From Patescibacteria group bacterium UBA6033 (GTDB taxonomy: Bacteria > Patescibacteriota > Minisyncoccia > Phycocordibacterales > Phycocordibacteraceae): a DNA stretch of 6,801 nucleotides. Location of the stretch: positions 1 to 6,801 of the forward strand of contig DIZH01000015.1 of NCBI GenBank assembly GCA_002429325.1, written 5' to 3'. A program made the position numbers and the translations under genes. Below are positions 4,072 to 6,801 of the stretch, one piece after another; the stretch's first letter is position 1, and every line of letters begins with the position of its first letter. The notes beneath the pieces were generated by a model, which worked only from the letters and a program-made list of their open reading frames with translations, did no database searches and was not told the origin of the DNA.

Positions 4072-4923
4072 ATGAGTGATAAACCGATTGTCGTCATCTA
4101 CCATAAGCGTTGCCCTGACGGGTTCGGTGCTGCCTATGCCGCATGGGAGAAATTCGGCGATACTGCAGACTATATCCCTGCTGGGTATGGCGACGAGGCG
4201 CTTGACGGTCTTGAAGGTAAAGAGGTCTACTTGCTCGACTTCTGCTATGAGTTGCCAGGTGAGATGGAGCGGCTCGCAAAAATAACTAAGCGCTTCGTCG
4301 TTCTTGACCACCATCAGAGTTCTAAGAAGCTCGTCGAGATTGCACCCGAACACGTCTACGATGAGAATCGTTCGGGCGCGACCATCGCGTGGGATTTTTT
4401 CCATCCTGACACGCCCCTGCCGCGGCTTATGCAGCACCTTGAAGACGGCGATCTCTATCGCTACGCGTTGCCCGATACGCGGGACATCTTTTCATACCTC
4501 GTCGTACAACCAGACGATTTCGTAATTTGGGACGCTCTTGCAAAGACGCTCGAAGATGATACGGCGCGAACACAATTCCTCATCAAGGCAGCAGCATATA
4601 CAGAATATTTCGAACTGCTCGCGAAAATCTCCATCGAGGCGGCTAAGAAAGTTCGCTTCGAAGGACACGAATGCTACTTCTCCACGGCGATGCCCTCAAT
4701 CACCATGCGTTCCTACGTGGGCCATGCACTTTATGAAAAACTACCGCCTATCGCGCTTATCGTGAGTGCCCATCCCGACGGTTTCGGCGTCTCGATACGC
4801 AGCGATGGCACAGTGGATGTGGCCGCGATTGCAGCAAAATATGGTGGCGGCGGTCATCCTGTTTCCGCAGGGTTCTTCATCCCGAATGGCACTGAAGTAC
4901 CGTGGGTAGAAATTGACGACTAG
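4072..4923 (+). CDS. DHH-family phosphoesterase
   Basis: The 283-residue protein carries the DHH and DHHA1 signatures. Motif I is YHKRCPDGFGAAYA (His11, Asp16). Motif II is LLDFCY (Asp56). The DHH triad is Asp79-His80-His81 in VVLDHHQSS. SGATIAW (101-107) follows, then motif IV HLEDGDLYRY (Asp125/Asp127). The C-terminal substrate-binding motif is GGGGHPVSAGF (248-258). These residues bind two Mn2+ ions and attack phosphodiester or phosphoanhydride bonds. Relatives include NrnA (short RNAs, pAp), c-di-AMP phosphodiesterases and uncharacterised phosphohydrolases; RecJ is much longer. I cannot assign the substrate. No transmembrane or PAS/GGDEF-like part is present, so it is not GdpP. The gene follows the methyltransferase by 9 bp in the same operon, with no Shine-Dalgarno motif. 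Its TAG stop sits in a CTAG shared with the stop of the converging orn gene. Confidence 0.88.
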   Translation: MSDKPIVVIYHKRCPDGFGAAYAAWEKFGDTADYIPAGYGDEALDGLEGKEVYLLDFCYELPGEMERLAKITKRFVVLDHHQSSKKLVEIAPEHVYDENRSGATIAWDFFHPDTPLPRLMQHLEDGDLYRYALPDTRDIFSYLVVQPDDFVIWDALAKTLEDDTARTQFLIKAAAYTEYFELLAKISIEAAKKVRFEGHECYFSTAMPSITMRSYVGHALYEKLPPIALIVSAHPDGFGVSIRSDGTVDVAAIAAKYGGGGHPVSAGFFIPNGTEVPWVEIDD

Positions 4924-5474
4924 CGGGTGAAAAGCGCACCGCGATAAAACGCGAGTTCAGAAATAGATGAAAGAATGTCATCTTTGGCGCGATGGGCGCT
5001 CTCCCCTTTTCTGTCTTGTGATTCATGATAGAGCGCCGGCAACCAACGGCGAGCGAGCTCTTTCACTGTTGAGACGTCGATGCAGCGATAGAAGAGATAC
5101 TTCTCGATTCGCGGCATCTGTATACTCAAGAAATGCCGATCAACGTGGATGGAGTTGCCACAGAGAGGTGCTGAGTTTGGCTCGACATATTCTTTCAGAA
5201 ATTTGAGTACTTGATCCTCAGCCTCAATGAGCGAGAGTGTGCTTGCCACCACAAGCGGAACGAGGCCGTTCTTTTCATGAAGCTCCCGCGCAGAAGCCGG
5301 AGCGGCCTCAAAGAGATTTGGGTCTGCATGAATGATGAGATCGGGACCCTCTGCGACGACGTTCAGGTCCTTATCGGTCAAGATGACGGCAATTTCGATA
5401 ATCTGGTCCACTCGGGCATCAACGACGGAGGTCATTTCGAGGTCCATCCAGACGAGAAGGTCATTTCGCTGCAT
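4920..5474 (-). CDS. orn: Oligoribonuclease Orn (DEDDh 3'-5' exonuclease)
   Basis: The 184-residue protein matches Orn over its whole length (E. coli Orn is 181). Exo I is LVWMDLEMTS with Asp11 and Glu13. Exo II is CGNSIHVDRHFL with Asp112. Exo III is HRAKDDI with His161 and Asp166, spaced as in Orn. Other hallmarks are IIEIAVILTD and DVSTVKELARRW. Orn degrades two- to five-base RNAs, chiefly dinucleotides including pGpG, to mononucleotides in the cytoplasm. The first exo motif has MTS in place of the usual MTG. The gene is opposite in strand to both neighbours. It converges on the DHH gene with a 4-bp overlap and diverges from tsaD, the start codons being 22 bp apart. The minus strand reads TAGTAT 6 bp before its ATG, a weak -10, so a near-leaderless transcript is possible. 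Confidence 0.95.
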   Translation of the reverse strand: MQRNDLLVWMDLEMTSVVDARVDQIIEIAVILTDKDLNVVAEGPDLIIHADPNLFEAAPASARELHEKNGLVPLVVASTLSLIEAEDQVLKFLKEYVEPNSAPLCGNSIHVDRHFLSIQMPRIEKYLFYRCIDVSTVKELARRWLPALYHESQDRKGESAHRAKDDILSSISELAFYRGALFTR

Positions 5475-5479
5475 TAGGC

Positions 5480-5485
5480 TATACT
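5480..5485 (+). promoter_or_regulatory. -10 TATACT of tsaD, inside the 22-bp divergent gap
   Basis: TATACT, preceded by GGC, ends 11 bp before the tsaD ATG, predicting a leader of only about 4-5 nt. The complementary strand reads TAGTAT across almost the same bases, a possible -10 for orn. If both are used, the two polymerases compete for the same site and each -35 region lies inside the other gene. Confidence 0.55.
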
Positions 5486-5496
5486 ACACTAAAATC

Positions 5497-6690
5497 ATGA
5501 GAATCTTAGCCATTGAAACGTCCTGCGATGAGACTGCGATTTCCATAGTCGAAGCGCAGGGGAATGAGAAAGAAGCTCAGTTCCACGTGCTTGGAAATGC
5601 ACTGCTTTCCCAGATAGAATTGCACCGCCAGTATGGCGGCGTCTTTCCTGCGCTTGCTAAGCGCGAGCATGCGAAGAATCTCGTACCAATACTTGAAGCG
5701 GCACTTGAAGAGGCCGAACTCTTGCATGAGGATACGCAGGCGATTCCGGAAGAGATGCACGACAAGATTGCGGAGATATTGTCGCGCGAGCCTGGGCTCG
5801 CCGAAGCCTTTTTCGCATTTGTCACTGAGTGCGAGACGCCCGATATCGATGCTATCGCAGTCACAGCTGGCCCTGGGCTCGAGCCGGCGCTCTGGGTGGG
5901 CATCAACTTCGCTAGAGCACTCGCACTCCTCTGGCAGAAACCGCTCGTTCCTGTGAATCACATGGAGGGTCATATTGTCTCTGCGCTCGCAGTGTCTGAT
6001 GGAGACACACTTCGCATCGAGAATGTCGCGCTGCCCGTACTTGCACTTCTCATCTCGGGCGGCCATACCGAACTGGTGCTGATGAAGAACTGGCTCGAGT
6101 ATGAACTCATTGGAGAAACGCTCGATGATGCCGTCGGCGAGGCTTTCGACAAGGTCGCGCGCATGCTTGAGCTCCCCTACCCCGGCGGTCCAGAGATTTC
6201 TCGGCTTGCAGAACAAGTTCGGTCAGATGCTGGTGCTTCTGAAGAACATCGTCTGTCCAACATCGACCTGCCACGTCCGATGCTAAACGATGCTGCCTGC
6301 AATTTTTCTTTCTCTGGTCTCAAAACATCAGTGCTTTATCTTTTGAAGAAAACTCCGGACCTCACCGAGCGCGAGAAACAGCACCTTGCCCATGAATTTG
6401 AAAATGCAGTGACTGAGGTCCTCTGGAAGAAGACAGCGCGTGCGCTCGAAGAGACTGGGGCGCGCATGCTCGTCATCGGCGGCGGCGTTTCGGCGAACAC
6501 GCACATCCGCCGGAGCTTTACGAAAAACATAGAGGAGCAGTACCCAGACGTCGTGCTGCGCATACCTTCTGCCGCACTCACCACCGATAATGCAATCATG
6601 ATTGCGCTCGCCGGATTCTACCGTGCCCTTCGCAAAGACTTTGCGGAGGACATCAAAGCTGACGGGAATCTTCGGCTCGCTCAGCATTAG
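5497..6690 (+). CDS. tsaD: TsaD, tRNA N6-threonylcarbamoyltransferase catalytic subunit
   Basis: The 397-residue protein is the Kae1/TsaD ASKHA-fold enzyme. It transfers the threonylcarbamoyl group from threonylcarbamoyl-AMP to A37 of tRNAs reading ANN codons, working with TsaB and TsaE after TsaC. Landmarks are AIETSCDET (5-13, nucleotide-binding loop), GGVFPALAKREHAKNLVP, and the metal-binding HMEGH (His155, His159). LISGGHTELV, GETLDDAVGEAFDKVARML and YPGGPEI follow. The C-terminal part has FSFSGLKTS, GGGVSAN (348-354) and TDNAIMIA with Asp364 as third metal ligand. It is about 60 residues longer than E. coli TsaD (337), mainly from an acidic helical insert at about 75-115, before the IAVTAGPGL motif. 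I chose ATG 5497 because the conserved N-terminus begins there; the longer in-frame start at 5332 would run through orn. Confidence 0.96.
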   Translation: MRILAIETSCDETAISIVEAQGNEKEAQFHVLGNALLSQIELHRQYGGVFPALAKREHAKNLVPILEAALEEAELLHEDTQAIPEEMHDKIAEILSREPGLAEAFFAFVTECETPDIDAIAVTAGPGLEPALWVGINFARALALLWQKPLVPVNHMEGHIVSALAVSDGDTLRIENVALPVLALLISGGHTELVLMKNWLEYELIGETLDDAVGEAFDKVARMLELPYPGGPEISRLAEQVRSDAGASEEHRLSNIDLPRPMLNDAACNFSFSGLKTSVLYLLKKTPDLTEREKQHLAHEFENAVTEVLWKKTARALEETGARMLVIGGGVSANTHIRRSFTKNIEEQYPDVVLRIPSAALTTDNAIMIALAGFYRALRKDFAEDIKADGNLRLAQH

Positions 6691-6707
6691 AGTTTTGCCC
6701 TCGTATT

Positions 6708-6716
6708 TGCTATATT
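6708..6716 (+). promoter_or_regulatory. Extended -10 TGCTATATT, leaderless start for valS
   Basis: TGC plus TATATT (5 of 6 matches to TATAAT) ends 8 bp before the valS ATG, so transcription should begin at or within two bases of the start codon. The 34-bp gap after tsaD contains no hairpin, so read-through from tsaD is also possible. Confidence 0.65.
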
Positions 6717-6724
6717 TTTAGACA

Positions 6725-6801
6725 ATGGATGAGAAATTTCTGAAGCCCTACGATCCCACGACGACTGAGTCGCGCATCTATGAGGCTTGGGAAAAGAGCG
6801 G
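6725..6801 (+). CDS. valS: Valyl-tRNA synthetase, N-terminal start only
   Basis: Only 25 full codons are present and the frame is open at the right edge. The residues MDEKFLKPYDPTTTESRIYE, then AWEKS, match the usual N-terminus of bacterial ValRS, where a K-x-Y-(D/N)-P motif precedes an E-x-x-(I/W)-Y-x-x-W-E-x-S/G helix. Isoleucyl- and leucyl-tRNA synthetases share the general pattern, but KPYDP favours ValRS. The enzyme charges tRNA-Val, such as the tRNA-Val(GAC) at 1604. It lies 34 bp after tsaD with its own leaderless-type -10 and no Shine-Dalgarno sequence. Confidence 0.8.
   Translation, partial: MDEKFLKPYDPTTTESRIYEAWEKS

Noticed and set aside
3679..4437. Long minus-strand open frame (252 codons) opposite the methyltransferase and DHH genes
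   Set aside because: Both opposite genes have clear conserved motifs; the antisense product has none.
5332..5496. Upstream extension of the tsaD frame
   Set aside because: It lies inside orn on the other strand, and the conserved TsaD N-terminus starts at 5497, right behind a -10 box.
5506..6216. Long minus-strand open frame (236 codons) opposite tsaD
   Set aside because: Shadow of tsaD, whose family motifs are unambiguous.

Overview
The window fits a Candidate Phyla Radiation (Patescibacteria) genome, probably of the Parcubacteria group. The signs are a type IV pilin with a very short leader, tRNA genes without encoded CCA, compact gene spacing, start codons placed almost directly behind -10 boxes, and the style of the TsaD and COG1092 methyltransferase sequences. 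The phylum is an inference from protein style; there is no rRNA or marker tree here.

Layout. Positions 1-711 (minus strand) hold a type IV pilin cut by the window edge and, just upstream, a small one-pass membrane protein in the same unit. Positions 712-1690 form a 1-kb tRNA island: tRNA-Ser(CGA) on minus, then tRNA-Glu(TTC) and tRNA-Val(GAC) on plus, with hairpins, a strong terminator and repeats between them. Positions 1691-2356 hold an AT-richer gene of unknown function. Positions 2414-4923 are a tight plus-strand operon: an RlmB/TrmH-type SPOUT rRNA methyltransferase, a COG1092 (RlmI/RlmK-like) methyltransferase and a DHH phosphoesterase. Positions 4920-5474 (minus) encode oligoribonuclease Orn, tail to tail with the DHH gene. 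Positions 5497-6690 (plus) encode TsaD, and the start of valS follows at 6725. The genes serve RNA modification, tRNA maturation and charging, and short-RNA turnover, plus a pilus.

The most interesting part is the tRNA island. Downstream of tRNA-Ser (minus 904-857) and downstream of tRNA-Glu (plus 1460-1507) lie two copies of the same 48-bp element, each on the strand of its tRNA. They match at 38 of 48 positions without gaps. Every difference in the central 7-bp stem keeps base pairing, so a folded structure is conserved. In both copies the element runs directly into a second copy of the 3' part of its own neighbouring tRNA, starting at the same T-loop base (C56). The tRNA-Ser fragment even carries GCCA, whereas the intact gene lacks CCA. 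This looks like the footprint of small tRNA-targeting elements with a structured end and a displaced att-like tRNA fragment. I cannot name a described family for it.

A second theme is the promoters. Boxes of the type (T/G)GCTATANT lie 7-11 bp before the start codons of the rlmB-like gene, tsaD and valS. No Shine-Dalgarno sequence is seen there, so leaderless or near-leaderless transcripts are likely.
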